Of a stretch of 64,000 nt of DNA, positions 12,209-23,579 are shown piece by piece (the first letter of the stretch is position 1; each line of letters opens with the position of its first letter). This DNA comes from Coleophoma eucalyptorum (Eukaryota > Ascomycota > Leotiomycetes > Helotiales > Dermateaceae). The notes under the pieces are model-generated. The model saw only the letters and a list, made by a program, of their open reading frames with translations, searched no databases and was not told the origin of the DNA. The stretch is taken from the NCBI GenBank assembly GCA_026120035.1, contig JALRME010000004.1, forward strand, positions 496,001 through 560,000. The letters run 5' to 3'. The translations under genes and the position numbers were made by a program.

Positions 12209-12610
12209 GATTTAAAAGTAATGGTTGGTGGTTTGATTTTTTGTAGCACAGGGTGGAAGAGAAACAGAAAAGTAGCAGTAAGTAAAAGGAGGAGAAAATT
12301 CGAAGAAACAGAAGAAACCACATGACTGAGAGTGGAAATGACTTCCTATATTCACTTCTCATCTGGGAGAGCTTGCAGGAGTGTGATTAAAACTGGGAAG
12401 ATGGCCTCCATCGCTTCTATCGTTTGTGGTTTCCCCTTTCCGGTGAGCGAGGAGGACCTGAATCCAGCCTGTGGGGAAACCAGATCCCGGGTACTGACCT
12501 TGCTAAACTTGGGTTTTCGTTAACGCTATAAGCGAGGTCACCCGCTCATGAATAACCTCTTAGTCTGTTCCTTCAAGCTCATCTGTCCTACTGTGGTAAC
12601 ATCTTTGATA
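12209..12610. other. divergent promoter region
   Basis: About 400 bp separate the ATGs of the divergently transcribed patatin and kinase-like genes. The plus strand has A-rich stretches near 12265-12310. No confident TATA box or operator was recognised. Confidence 0.3.
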
Positions 12611-13662
12611 ATGGCAAGCTCAACAAATAAATTTCGATGGGCAATGTTTCCAACTTCAATCTCTTCGTTGGCTAGCAAACCCGAAACACCTGATGACAGA
12701 CTATCACAGACCCAATCATCACCTAGTCTTCTACAGTGGGACGATTTCGACCATGACCTTACCTTGGATCTGAGCAGATCAGGGTCTACACGTCTTGTGT
12801 TCAGGAAGCAATTTGGCAATGGTAAATCTTCGATAAGGTACTTCGCTTTACGATCCTGTACGCAAGATACTTTTACTTCGGAGAAAGAATCCTTGGTCAA
12901 GATGGCACGCTTACAGAACAATGGCCTGTACCTACCAATTCATTGTATGTTCAACCATAGCCGGAAGGTGTTTGTTGGCTCGGAGCTTGCAGATATGTCG
13001 TTAGCAGATATCATCGACTGCACCATCAAATTTGATGAGGTGCAGCTATCAACCATTCTCTTTCAGGTATGTTTCTGTTATAAGAAAGGAAATAGATGCT
13101 TGTTATTTCATGGTAGCTGATGCGCAAAGGTAACACAAGCTCTCCACCACCTCCATACTTATAGCGTATCGTCCGGGATACCTATGATATATGGAAGTCT
13201 CCAGGCATCCAATGTTTTTATTCAGCGCGATGGCAAGGTCAGATTAGGTATTAATGGTTTCTACCATAAGACATATAGCGTGCTCACCTTCGATTAGCGC
13301 CCTTTGGACAGAATGTGTTGCCGGCAAGATGGACGGAAAATAACGGCCATCAAGATCGATGGAGTATTGGCACTCTTGCAAGCCATATCATCACAGGGAG
13401 CCCAGATGAATCGGACCGAGTCACGCTGCGCCACAAAAACATATCCATGGCTTTTGCAGGGCGGAGTGTGGATGTCCAGTCAGAGCCATCACCTGAGCTT
13501 ATCGATATATGGGATGTATGCTTCCAGAAACGGAGCGGGGTTGAGAGCGTGCTCAAACACCCTTTCCTTCGAAAACAATGTCGATCCTCACTAAGCAGGC
13601 TTGTGTTAAACGCGGAACGCACAGCACTACGGACGTGTATGTCCGCGTCGGACGAAGCATGA
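12611..13662 (+). CDS. diverged protein kinase-like protein, probable pseudokinase
   Basis: Exons 12611-13066, 13130-13247 and 13298-13662 join to 312 aa, with introns 13067-13129 (GTATGT...CAAAG) and 13248-13297 (GTATTA...GATTAG). An in-frame ATG at 12548 would add 21 residues. The C-terminal half follows the kinase fold: ALHHLHTYS, then YGSLQASNVFIQRDGKVRL at the catalytic-loop position, DRWSIGTLA for helix F, and a HPFLR ending. The catalytic Asp of the HRD motif is replaced (YGSLQASN), and no DFG triplet is present, so phosphotransfer is unlikely. Such fungal kinase-like proteins probably bind rather than catalyse. It is divergent from the patatin gene across a 400-bp spacer. Confidence 0.65.
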
Positions 13663-13856
13663 AAGGTGTTACGATCATCCGAGATCAAGCATGGACGCCA
13701 AGAGTAGAAATTCTGCAATTTGATTGGCGTGGCTAAAGAGATGCATGAGAGAACCAGACTGTCGGGAAAAGATATTAGATCAAATACAAATGCACAGCGT
13801 CTACCTGCAGTAGTCTGAACCATGACCGTGCAATCCCAGGCACCTGCTTCCCCGGC

Positions 13857-14430
13857 TCAGGGACGCTTGCTGGTCACGTTATATAATCCTTGTTCCACCT
13901 GTTTCATCCCAGATTCTCTGGCTGCACCTCGAGCCCGATCCAAGTCATCAAGGTACCTCATCTCATCCTCATCCAAACCCCCCTCATCACCATTGTGGGA
14001 GCCCGCTTGTTCGCCGCCCTGCTCATCTGTATCTATACCACCTCTCTTCCTCTCTCGCTGAATAAGACAGTCCACAAGCTCTCCCATGGTCTTCATCCAA
14101 GCCTGGTTGCTTTCGGACAAATCGTGCAGTTTCACGATGTCAGATCTGACTTCCCTCAGAGCCTCCCCTTCAATGGCGGCTAACCTCTTATCCATGAGAT
14201 TTAGACGCTCTGTGATCAAGTCTTTCTGCTTCGTGTCCTGATAGACGTTAGAGAACTTTTTAACTTCAGCAGTAAGGGCTGCTAAGTCCCTGACACAATA
14301 AAGTCAGATCTTGATATACCAATAACACAACATTTGGACTATCTTACATCTTAATATGTGCCGTATCATCCGAAGTCATAAATGTGCCATTGTTGTGTGA
14401 AAAGTCAAACATGGATGCCATATCGTCCAT
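13857..14430 (-). CDS. small acidic coiled-coil protein, hypothetical
   Basis: Exons 14430-14348 and 14289-13857 join to 171 aa, with an intron at 14347-14290 (GTAAGA, branch TCTGAC, GTGTCAG). The N-terminus is MDDMASMFDFSHNNG. A long helical region with coiled-coil spacing (about residues 30-110) precedes an acidic Gly/Asp/Glu-rich segment. No signal peptide or known domain is seen. Its 3' end lies close to that of the kinase-like gene, so the two are convergent. Confidence 0.55.
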
Positions 14431-14743
14431 AGTGTAGGCTCGGGAAAAGGGTAGAGGTTTCAGGAAAACGGGTTGTCTAACAACGAGCTTTTGAGGGACA
14501 CGGATTTCCGTTCTTTTATATCTACATCGGCTCCAGAGCTGAGAACTGGTATCCCGGATTCGATTATACGAGCTGAGGGCGCGGGTATCACAGAGGGTAA
14601 AAATACACGCACTAAGACACTTTTAGGCGCTGTATCCATTTATAAGGAATGTCTGCCCTTGGTCCTTACGATCAAAAACTGAAATCACTCTACCTCTTTA
14701 CAAACTGTTTTTCAAATCATACTGACTATCAATCTACATCAAA

Positions 14744-15634
14744 ATGCAAATACTCGACTTCCTTGTCTATCTGGCGCTCGTAGTCGCTACAATTACGGCT
14801 AGAGAAACTCCACCTATTTGCATGCTATCACCTGTTGCTACGATTTCCGCCGGCCAGAACATCACTGCAATGTACACCCTGCTGCATAAGCTTTTATCTG
14901 TGATTCGTTGCGGACAACGCTAACTTGTAAAGGATTGATAATGTGCAAGGCAGGCCTTGCGAGGCGACCATGGTCTTTAGCGATGCAAACTTCCTGCCCA
15001 TAACATTCAGCCTGCATCCAACATTGTGCCTTGGACTGCAGCAAGCTATATTTTTAGTTCCTCTTCAGGTTCCCGATGGTGAAGTCACAATCTTATGGTA
15101 CGTCGATTGATTCGGAGACACCGAAATAGATTGACTGACTTCGCACATAGGGAATGTGCCGGCGATAAGGTACAGAGCTGCTCTAGGGTGTCAATCCACG
15201 GCGGGCAGGCGAATGCCAATGCTCTAGATATACAACAGACTGGGGTCGTTGAGTGTGTTGTTCCCGTCGCAACAGTCACTACTCTCGTAACATCGACGAT
15301 GAATTACTCGGCTATTGTTAGTGCTGTCGTGGAGACACAACTAAGTACAAGCACCGAGATTGCAAGTATAGAAAGCTCTACAACCAGCACAACATCAACC
15401 ACTACCTCAGCGAGCACACCCACAACCACTACGACTTCAACTGGCACAACCTCAACCACTACCACCTCCACTAGCACAAATGGTGGCTCAACGCCAGAAG
15501 TCACTCCTCCCGTAGCTGAAATCAGTCTACTTCAGATGTCAACTTCGACAAGTAGCACAGTAGATACAACATCAACTCAATGTTCTTGTGATAATGATGC
15601 TCTCCAATCATCCAATGGAAGCCCTTTTAGCTAG
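14744..15634 (+). CDS. secreted Thr/Ser-rich protein, hypothetical
   Basis: Exons 14744-14871, 14933-15097 and 15151-15634 join to 258 aa, with introns 14872-14932 (GTACAC, branch GCTAAC, TAAAG) and 15098-15150 (GTACGT...CACATAG). The protein starts with a clear signal peptide (MQILDFLVYLALVVATITA). A Cys-containing domain of about 130 residues follows, with a GQNIT glycosylation site, and then about 70 residues of nearly pure Thr/Ser, typical of an O-glycosylated cell-wall stalk. There is no hydrophobic C-terminal GPI signal, so it is probably secreted or wall-retained. The globular domain is not recognised. The first donor is weak, so the exon 1 junction is less certain than the second. Confidence 0.6.
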
Positions 15635-16183
15635 AACCTGAATGATATCAAGGGCGAGATATTGTCACTCATGGAATCTATTTTAAGCTATAAGACAGAA
15701 ATATCCAAGAATAAATCGTACTTTTATCTTCAAACTTTCTCTATGCATTTGTGACCTGTGATACATATTTGAAATTAGAGCCAATACTGCTTCTGAACTA
15801 TGAGAGGCTTCTGGGGGAGTCTGTGCCTACGAGCAGCCTATGTTCATGCCAATTATTTACAGAAAAACTGCAGGCATTCCGCAATGCCCCATGCAAGTCT
15901 TTCCCTGTAAGTCTCTCCCAAGTCTCTATTGGAGTCGTCACAAACCGATTCCCAAAAACGGGATCCGAACACCAGTGACTGCCCTCTTCGCATCTAGCCG
16001 TTTTCCAGGAAACAGGGTCAGGTTTTATTATTACTGGCTCAAGTTGAGACTTTATAGAGTCTACTATAAAACTTGTGATGACCCGTACGAAAGGACACAG
16101 CAGTTTACTTGAAATTTCCACTTGCCATCCATCCAGAATATAATCATCCTCAAACTCCTTTTACACTTTTACATTTCTTTAAA
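15635..16183. other. intergenic, no gene supported
   Basis: Short antisense and sense frames are present but lack splice or family support. A B-box-like word near 15960 was checked and does not sit in a foldable tRNA. Confidence 0.35.
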
Positions 16184-17018
16184 ATGGGATCCACACCTCC
16201 AGGATATATCGCTGAGAATGTTAGCTTCAACTGTCGGCTCCCTCCAATGCAGACTCATCCAAGACCCGTAGCTGGGCCGCTCCCAACAGTTCCAGATTTG
16301 GAATTAGAGCATGATTTTGAATGGGATCTGAATGCACTCAAGGACAGCCAATTTTCATGTATCGCCAAAATCATGCAACAGGAAGTCCACGATCACAACA
16401 AAACCCGGACAAGATTGTATCGTTACATCACGCTATACATGACGTATGAGAGGGAGCGGTGCGCTGAACGTATCCAAGTCCAGTATTTGACCAGCGTTAT
16501 TAAGGATCTTCGGATCAAGCTTCAAAAGGAGGCAGAAAGAAACACTGCACTTGAAGAGGTCCAGAATTCCATCTACCAAGGAGATTGTTTCATTGATGTT
16601 GACGTATGTGAGTTGCTATCATAATTGTTAAGATATACTGACGGCGTTATAGGGGCAGGAGTGGGAAGCATTACGAGGAAACAGTGGAGAGGCTACCAAC
16701 GTAGTCCAAGCAACCCAAGTTGCTGAAATCGCACCTATGTTCTCTAGGGGGGCAGAGAACACATCTCAGGCGTACATACCGCATCAACCTGAGTCAAGCA
16801 GACTAGAGTCACTGGCGCAATGCGCAAGTGAAACTGGTCATTCATCAAACGATCCTGAATGGCCGGTAACTATACGAGACGATCCCGAGGTTCTTGCGCT
16901 CGACCACCATGATCTATCACCGGTGAAGGGAAAAGATGTAGGAAGTCGTAAGCGGAAATGGTCTGCGGATGATGAAATGGCAATGCTGGAGAAGTCACAT
17001 AAGCGCCATAAAGAATGA
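16184..17018 (+). CDS. nuclear-type coiled-coil protein, hypothetical
   Basis: Exons 16184-16603 and 16653-17018 join to 261 aa, with an intron at 16604-16652 (GTATGT, branch ATACTGAC, TTATAG). The ATG at 16184 lies in an aaaATGG context. Residues about 45-140 are helical and charged, suggesting a coiled coil. The C-terminus carries a bipartite basic motif (GSRKRKWSADDE ... KSHKRHKE), a good candidate nuclear localisation signal. No known domain is recognised. Confidence 0.6.
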
Positions 17019-17662
17019 TGGAAATATGATGAACGCATCATAGACAGTGCTGGCACCGTGTAGCTATGTTTGAATTTTTTAATATGAATGAGTTTTACTT
17101 TAGTGTGCTTGAACCAGCCAAAAATGGATACTTTAAGATGTGTTCAATTTGTCCATCACCTTATTCAATCGAGCACTGCTGCCTTTTAGAGTACGATTTT
17201 AAGAAATCATGGTTGCCATGAGACGTTCAGATCACTTCACGACTGTTTTCTGCATCTCGTTCGCAGTGCTTGGTCGTGTTCTTGATCAAGTTGGACGGAC
17301 TTAAGCGGGTAAATCGTCACTGAGCTTTCTTGGTAGCGGCCTTGTCAAGGATGTGACGCCGCCCGGATTACTACTTCATATTTCATGCCCTAAGAATCCA
17401 CTAATGCAGGTCATTCTAGAACGGGAGATACGAAGAGAGATCATCCAACATCTGATACAATTGTAAAGACAATTGCCATATTATAGCAAGGTAATCCACG
17501 CAAATTTTCTGTCATCTTAAATAGAATTGCACCATAATCATGCAGGGTGCCTAATGAGGCAGTTCAATTTTGATTCGATTGTTCTCTAGCTAATGATATT
17601 GCAAAGATCGTGCATACACCAACATCTGGTTATCTAGTCCTTGTCATCACTCCAGAACTCCC
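17019..17662. other. intergenic, no feature seen
   Basis: The 3' flanks of two convergent genes. No open frame or repeat worth reporting was seen. Confidence 0.4.
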
Positions 17663-18635
17663 TCAAAATCCAACAATACATGCCAATACTACGACCAATA
17701 AAGCAATCGGAGACCCCGGTCTATCGTATGTTTTCACTCGATCGGCGGAACTTATCGCTGGACCAGAGGCTGTGGGCGTTGAAAGATCTCCGGAACGAAA
17801 AGCCGATGCTTGATTGGTAGTTATAGAAACAGTTGTGTTTGTTGAAAGGTCCGGACTTGCTATTGGTTCTGTAGCTGAGGTTGTTATTTTTGTTGGAAGA
17901 TCCGGGCTTGTTATTGGCCCTGTAGTTGATGTCGTTATCTTAGTGGGAAGGACTGAGCTTGCTGTTGACTCTGTAGCTTGTGTCATTGTGGTTTGATTGC
18001 TGATTTGCATTATTGTTGTAGAGTTTGTAAAACTGTGGGTTGCAGCGGCAATAAATTCGCTCATTTTGTCTCCGGGGTTTAATGCAAACACCATACCAGC
18101 ACCACAGTGAGATCTGGGCTTGTCTTGAGCGCAAAAGAACCATTCAGAATCCAAGCTCTTAACAACATGCTCAACCACGAACCTCCCACTGTCATTCTTG
18201 GGGTTGAATTGATGAAAACCAGTATCGATACCGCCAGAACTTTCACAAGGATGCTCCAAAGCCGATTGAGTTAGAGTATGGTTGAGCCGGAGAAAATTGA
18301 ATTGAATGGTATCCCCCACAGCGGCACGCAATGTGCTTGGGCTGAACTTTAAATCGCCCGCTGCGCCTACATATACCCGTTGAACCTTCGGGCCTACGGT
18401 GGATGTAACTGCTGCCGAAAGAGGACAATAGCTGCAAATAGAAGTAACGGTACCAGCCGTCTGAAGGACTTTGGTGACAGAATGTTTAACTGAAGTATTC
18501 TGCCAATATGGTTGCTGAGTTCTTTAAGCACATTAATCTCTGACTCAGACCTTCAGGAGGATGAACTGACCTCTCCCTTAGACAGTTCCCTCGTGTAGCA
18601 AACGCAATGGCTATGAGGAAGACCACTGAATGCAT
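17663..18635 (-). CDS. GPI-anchored cupredoxin-like extracellular protein
   Basis: Exons 18635-18571 and 18521-17663 join to 307 aa, with an intron at 18570-18522 (GTCAGT...TTAAAG). The N-terminus is a signal peptide (MHSVVFLIAIAFATRG). A cupredoxin domain follows: VQRVYVGAAGDLKFSP, then AAVGDTIQFNF. Candidate type-1 copper ligands are His in NHTLTQS, Cys in WFFCAQ, and His and Met in SHCGAGM. A Ser/Thr-rich region with repeats of the type PDLPTKITTS follows, then a hydrophobic C-terminus (ALLVVVLACIVGF) preceded by small residues, as in GPI-anchor signals. This matches fungal plasma-membrane or wall cupredoxins of unknown substrate. Confidence 0.78.
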
Positions 18636-18637
18636 TG

Positions 18638-18958
18638 CTAATTTTGTCTTCTTAATTCTTTTTTTTGGGGGTTTCTTTTATCTCTTGGTTGTCTTGAAAA
18701 GTAAAATGCTGACAAGACCGTTGTAAAAATCTTGGGGGGAGTACTAGTACTGTTAAGCAAGACAGGCCACCTTACTTTCAGCTCGAAATTAGCGTCACCG
18801 TTGGGAGCTGAATACTGAGATCCTGGAATCAGTTGATAATCCAGATCCTGAATATTGCAACCTTGACAACGTGTATGTCTGCAACCGTTACTGAAGCAAG
18901 TCTCCTCGTCGCCGGAAGGAGAAATATCGCAGTGGCAGCAAGACCAGTAGTATGGCAT
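18638..18958 (-). CDS. small Cys/His-rich protein with W-x-C-C-x-C module
   Basis: The ATG at 18958 opens a 106-aa frame. Near the N-terminus is a compact metal-binding pattern: YWSCCHC, then Cys after ten residues, CFSNGC, RHTRC and QGC. This W-x-C-C-x-C...C-x-H-x2-C-x2-C arrangement is probably a zinc-binding module and matches the two modules of the gene at 37137-37554. The stop codon as drawn lies two bases from the start codon of the downstream cupredoxin gene, which is implausibly tight. A donor-like GTAAGG after residue 61 suggests the real 3' end is spliced and may stop earlier. Confidence 0.5.
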   Translation of the reverse strand: MPYYWSCCHCDISPSGDEETCFSNGCRHTRCQGCNIQDLDYQLIPGSQYSAPNGDANFELKVRWPVLLNSTSTPPKIFTTVLSAFYFSRQPRDKRNPQKKELRRQN

Positions 18959-19421
18959 TCCGTTTTCTGGGAAACCAATAATAAAAAATGGAACTACGCT
19001 TTTTGGGTTTGCGTCCAAAGGGAATAAGTTCACCGTTCTTATATAGGAATAAAGCCCAATGTCAAAGTGCTATTACGCAACGAGGTGGCGTAAGCTGTCA
19101 TGTGAAGTCCTCCGAAACTGAAGTCGGTATTCAGGAAACAGTCGCTAAGCCCGTTTCTCAGAAGCCGGTTCACCGTATTTGTTTTTGATTACCATTATAG
19201 CTTTTCTATTCTTGCGCAAAATCCAAATTTATTTTCAAGAGACATAAATACTGTACTGTACTTCTTCAATTTAAAACCTTCAAATATCTTCAATCATAAC
19301 AATTCTTCGTTACGAATACCGATCCGGCATCGGCTATTTTCCAAGAATTATACAATCCAATCCCATTGATCCCTCTCAATTACCTATACAGCAAACCGAT
19401 CACTCACCAGAGCCATCAAAA
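18959..19421. other. divergent promoter region
   Basis: Spacer between the minus-strand small zinc-type gene and the plus-strand 882-aa gene. The last 150 bp before ATG 19422 are pyrimidine- and AT-rich without a definable motif. Confidence 0.3.
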
Positions 19422-22115
19422 ATGTCTTCAGGAACAAAATTCCAGCGGCCCGCGCCCATCAACACCAATGCCGGTGCCGGCGTTCAGGGCGCTCCTCAGA
19501 GTGCAAAGTCCATGAAGTCTGCTCACTTCTCCGCACCCACTCCAACTACATTACCGCTTAAGAAGCCCATGCTTTTTGATGAAAAAGACTTTGAAAAAAT
19601 CGAGCAGCTTTGTACTAGTAATGCCAAGGAGGCAGGCTTCTGGGGATCCAAATACGCTGCTGCAGATACCGCTCAGAGAAACCAGAATTTTGCATGGATA
19701 AAGATCAAAGATGCTCTTGCAATAGATGAAAATGGCGTTTGCAAGTATTCGAATGCCTCTTTTAAGGAATTTGAGGCTCTGTATAACACCTATAAGGATA
19801 TCAGCCAGCAGAAAATAAAAAGTATCAACGAGGATATTGAAAAACATGAAAACCCACTTGGTTTTGTTCGCCAGTTTCCACCTCGAGAGCCTTGTCTTAA
19901 GGTCCAAAAACAATGGTTAGAGATATTAGGCGACAAAGATCTTGCTAAAAGCTTGGCCGGCATCTATGACTGGGCGTTTTGCTTGCAGCTTTGGCGAGCG
20001 CGTTGGATGAAGAATACACACGAGGTTACCGAAGAACGAGACCGTGACGTATTTATTAAGGGAATGGAACAGATCAACGCTGGTATCCAAGAATTAAATA
20101 CTGGTTCAACAAAAGGCGACAGAGAATACGGCTTTATCCAAATACCTGCCGTCTTGCAAGAACAAGATCTAACGGGCGATGACGAGAATTACAACTATTC
20201 TAGCGAAAATGACGGTGATAATGATGAGGATATGGAGGACGTAGCAATGCCAGATTATCCAGGAGAGGCACTGGATATCTTGGCAGAGATCGGTGGTGAC
20301 AATGGACTCCTTCAAAGGCATCTGGCAGCTCCGAATGATATTCCGCTAAAAGAGCAGGTTCAATCGACCATAACACGCTCAGAACAGAAGGCAAAGGAGC
20401 TAGGTTGGGATGACGGATCATTGTTTAGCATGGAGGTGTTTGAAGACATCAAGCAAAGCCTCACAGACAATGTAGAAGCTTATGCAAAACTTACCGCAGA
20501 CCCTCTGGACGAAAAGACGAGATCCGATTACCAACAGATAAGAGAGAATGCAAGACAACTCATCAGAAACCATGAACTTCCACTTAATTTTGTAGACGCT
20601 ATAGCCCCGGATCATCCTGCTTTCAGTGGAACAGACCCAGAGCCAAAGATGAACCCACAAAGTACACCAGAGTCTGGACACGGAGGTCCTGCTTTTGAGA
20701 CACAGTCAAAGCCAACGACGAACCCACAAAGTAAACCAGAGCCTGAACATGGAAGTACTGCTCCTGAGACACAGCCAAAGCCAACGACGAACCCACAGAG
20801 TAAACCAGAGTCTGGACATGGAAGCCCTGCTCCTGAGACAGAGCCAAAGACGAACCCACAAAGTACACCAGAGTCTGGACCTGGAGGTCCGACTCCTGAG
20901 CCACAGCCAAAATCAAAACCAAAATCAACGAAAAAGTCACAAAATACAGGATTTGTTCCTGAGACAGAGCCGAAGACGAAGAAATCCAAGCGAGCGGATC
21001 CGAATGCTACAAAGACTTCTTCAGGAAGTTATTCTCCGCCTTCTTTCGTTCCAGCTCCACCAAAGCCTGGAAAGAGTCAACGTATGCATTCGGGTGCTCG
21101 GCCTGGTATTGTAGTCGCATCAGTTCATGGTCAACGTGTCGAGATGGTCATTGAAGGATCGCGAAAATGGGGATTTGGAGCTCAACTACTGGTCCGGTAC
21201 CAGCTCCCAGGATTCGAAAGACAAGCTTATGAATTAGTACCAGCAAGTATGTTTAAGACTGCAAGAGAGTCATACTTAAAGGGAGGCGGAAACGAATTTA
21301 GCCCATGCAGCTCCAAAGATGTCAAAGGGACCCTGTGGGAAGAAGTCTCATTTCAAGCAGTAGCACCACATCGACGAGATGGCGAAAACGGGTATAGCAA
21401 AGATGCAAACATCTATGTTTTGCTTGACAAAGAAACTGGCCCTGAGGAGAACAAAACGATTATTTGGCAAAAATGGTTTCCCTTAGGAGTACTTATTCAG
21501 GCATTTGGACGCTCTCCTGTCATTGATGCTAAAGATGAATTCTTAAGAAGCACAGGACAAGACCTTCCCATACCTGCTCCTACTGCCGATTTCATCAAAA
21601 TTGCCTGTAGTGCAGAGCGGGAACGCCGAAGAGAAAATGGATTGCCGCCACTACCTAAGAAAGAGAAATATCACGTAAGGCATGCGAGAGAATTGAAGAA
21701 GATCATCAAATTTGCAAGATCTGCTGTGGATACTGCAGGATACAAGTGGAAGAAAGAATATAAAACCATGAGAAACGAGGATGACGATATTTATGGCGAG
21801 GAGGATGATGATGAAGACGAAGATGGGGACGGTGAGACCATTGGCTCGGAGGACAGCGATGATGACGAGTCCGACGACGATGATGAGGAGTATGATGAGA
21901 GTGACGATGATAGGTAAGTCAGTATATCAATCTTCTTTAAGTGACTAACAACTTTCAGTGATGAAGAGGACGATGTTTCACAAGAAGAGAGAGATCTTCA
22001 AGAGAAACTCGCAGAGCTCAAGAAGCATAAAGCGCAAAAGGCAAAGGAAAAAAAAAGGTCTCAGGAGAGGACAAAGAAAGCTCCAAAGTCGAAGGGAACT
22101 AGAAGGCGGGCGTGA
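19422..22115 (+). CDS. large acidic protein with Pro/Gln repeat linker, hypothetical
   Basis: Exons 19422-21913 and 21959-22115 join to 882 aa, with an intron at 21914-21958 (GTAAGT, branch GACTAAC, TTTCAG). Residues 40-250 form an alpha-rich domain (IEQLCTSNAKEAGFWGSKYAA). A linker at about 405-500 holds repeats of the type NPQSTPESGHGGPAFE. Residues about 550-770 form a second globular domain (RPGIVVASVHGQRVEMVIEG ... YELVPASMF ... QKWFPLGVLIQAFG). The C-terminus is a long Asp/Glu run followed by a basic Lys/Arg tail. Acidic-then-basic tails are common in nuclear or chromatin proteins, but no family is recognised, so that role is a guess. The second exon is needed to add the basic tail. Confidence 0.7.
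20625..20925 (+). repeat. in-frame tandem repeat (about 57-66 nt unit)
   Basis: Four to five copies of a unit containing acaaagtacaccagagtctgg and gcctgctcctgagaca, with length variation between copies. It encodes the Pro/Gln/Glu-rich linker of the 882-aa protein. Confidence 0.8.
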
Positions 22116-22663
22116 GTTAGTGTTAGGAGCGTGCTAAAGTTATAGGTCAGCATTTTATATTGAGAATCGAGGCGTCATATAGAGGACAGGTTACATGTAG
22201 ATACGTCTTGCGCTGTACATAGTAAAATAAACGTTGATTTTAATGGTTCATACTTGGTCTAAATTAATATGAACACAACTCGATCACTCTCCGTGATACA
22301 AACTCCCGCTTACCCCAAAGAGCAGTCGGGAGTTCATACTGGTGCACTCACGGCAGAGTGTAAGCATCGAGAGTTACGAAACGAGTGTAAGAGGAGGTGA
22401 TTGATACTCAGCAATGCCATCCTATACGCGATACACGACGTACAAACAGTATCTCGTACACGGCCATAGATGGGAATGGTATGCAGGGTGCTCGTAAGAT
22501 CCACACCACCTTGAGAGAAGGAGCGGGGTAGTCGCTTACCAGGGAAGATCTGCTACTACTTGAGCTGCTCGATTCAGTTAGCTTCACAACACGAACTGTC
22601 TTGAACCGATTACTGCCAAGTTCAGGAGATTGTTGTTCTTTTGCCTTAATTCATTCTTCCGTT
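22116..22663. other. intergenic, no feature seen
   Basis: Spacer between two plus-strand genes. A patch rich in tactcgt/cgagagtt words near 22280-22400 was inspected for a 5S rRNA or tRNA and none was found. Confidence 0.35.
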
Positions 22664-23542
22664 ATGGCATCCGAACGAAAGTCACCGCTATCGGTTACTT
22701 CTTTGATTGCAAGACTCAATACACAACGGCTACAATTCGCAGACAAGGACTACACTCCCTTTCCAAAACAAAGGTCTTCTATCAAGGAGGCCAAGCAGCT
22801 CGCCGCCGAAAATCCTCGACGAAACCGGAGAAACTATGTGCGCCAAAAAGCATCCAAGATCTTAAAATCAATTCTAGGAGAATTAGGCTACGAGCTCTTC
22901 ATCTTGTGCGCATTATCAACGAATCTTTCGACACTAGGAACCCTAGAAATCTCGGATCCTGTTCTAGAAATCCGCCGCTGGTGGAACCATGTGGGACACC
23001 CACCTAAGCTAAAAGAGTTGGCAGATGAATGGCGGGGAAGCACAGGTGCGCATTGATAAGAGCTTGCCTTACAATATATTTCTATTCTGATACTTGAGCG
23101 AACCTCAGAGACAAAGCATGAGAACAATGTACAGCCTACTTCGAGTGATTCATCGAACGACATTATACGCCAGTTGCAGTCAGTACTGAACCCTCAACGT
23201 AAGATATAAAGTAGTACGCTATTGATTCCCATAGCTAATTTAGTAGTTACACTACACCTTCCCGAAACAAGGAGTTTCCACCCGTTTCTCTTTCTAAGCC
23301 GTAATATGGTAGACAACGTCCCTGAGCCATTGTTGACCGGTATCAAGACAAGTAGGCTATGGGAGACAGAAGGCCAAGGAGAAGGGCTGCATATCACAAA
23401 CTGCCTATCTATTTATTTTGCTGAAAAGCACAAAGAGGATGCTATTTTAGTGGTACGGGTTGGCTATGACTATGCCTTTCAACTGTCCGAATTGCTAGGT
23501 ATAGGGCAACCAGAGACGGCAGAAATGAACAGCAAGAAATAA
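22664..23542 (+). CDS. orphan protein, paralogue of the 45.4-kb gene
   Basis: Exons 22664-23045, 23109-23198 and 23235-23542 join to 259 aa. Introns are 23046-23108 (branch TTCTGATAC) and 23199-23234, the latter only 36 nt, so its junction needs care. The start is the ATG at 22664; an in-frame non-ATG extension lies upstream. The conserved block ELFILCALSTNLSTLG followed by IRRWW, a Pro, and LKEL is shared with VFILCCCVANPSTLG / LKTWW / P / HLSDA in the 45388-46743 gene. Intron 1 sits just after this block in phase 1 in both. No catalytic motif or signal peptide is seen. The family is not recognised. Confidence 0.55.
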
Positions 23543-23547
23543 ATTTG

Positions 23548-23577
23548 GTTTGTTAAGTTTTTTCAGACTTAACAAAC
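23548..23577. repeat. perfect 11-bp inverted repeat (hairpin) after a stop codon
   Basis: GTTTGTTAAGT (23548-23558) and ACTTAACAAAC (23567-23577) flank an 8-nt loop, starting 6 bp after the stop codon of the upstream gene. In a fungus this is not a bacterial-type terminator. A short transposon footprint or a 3' UTR hairpin are the alternatives. Confidence 0.7.
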
Positions 23578-23579
23578 TT

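Noticed and set aside
15940..16020. B-box-like word suggesting a tRNA
   Set aside because: The flanking bases do not form a T-arm stem and no A box or acceptor stem could be matched.
20612..20989. Minus-strand Gly/Phe/Cys-rich frames
   Set aside because: Antisense of the tandem repeat linker in the 882-aa protein.
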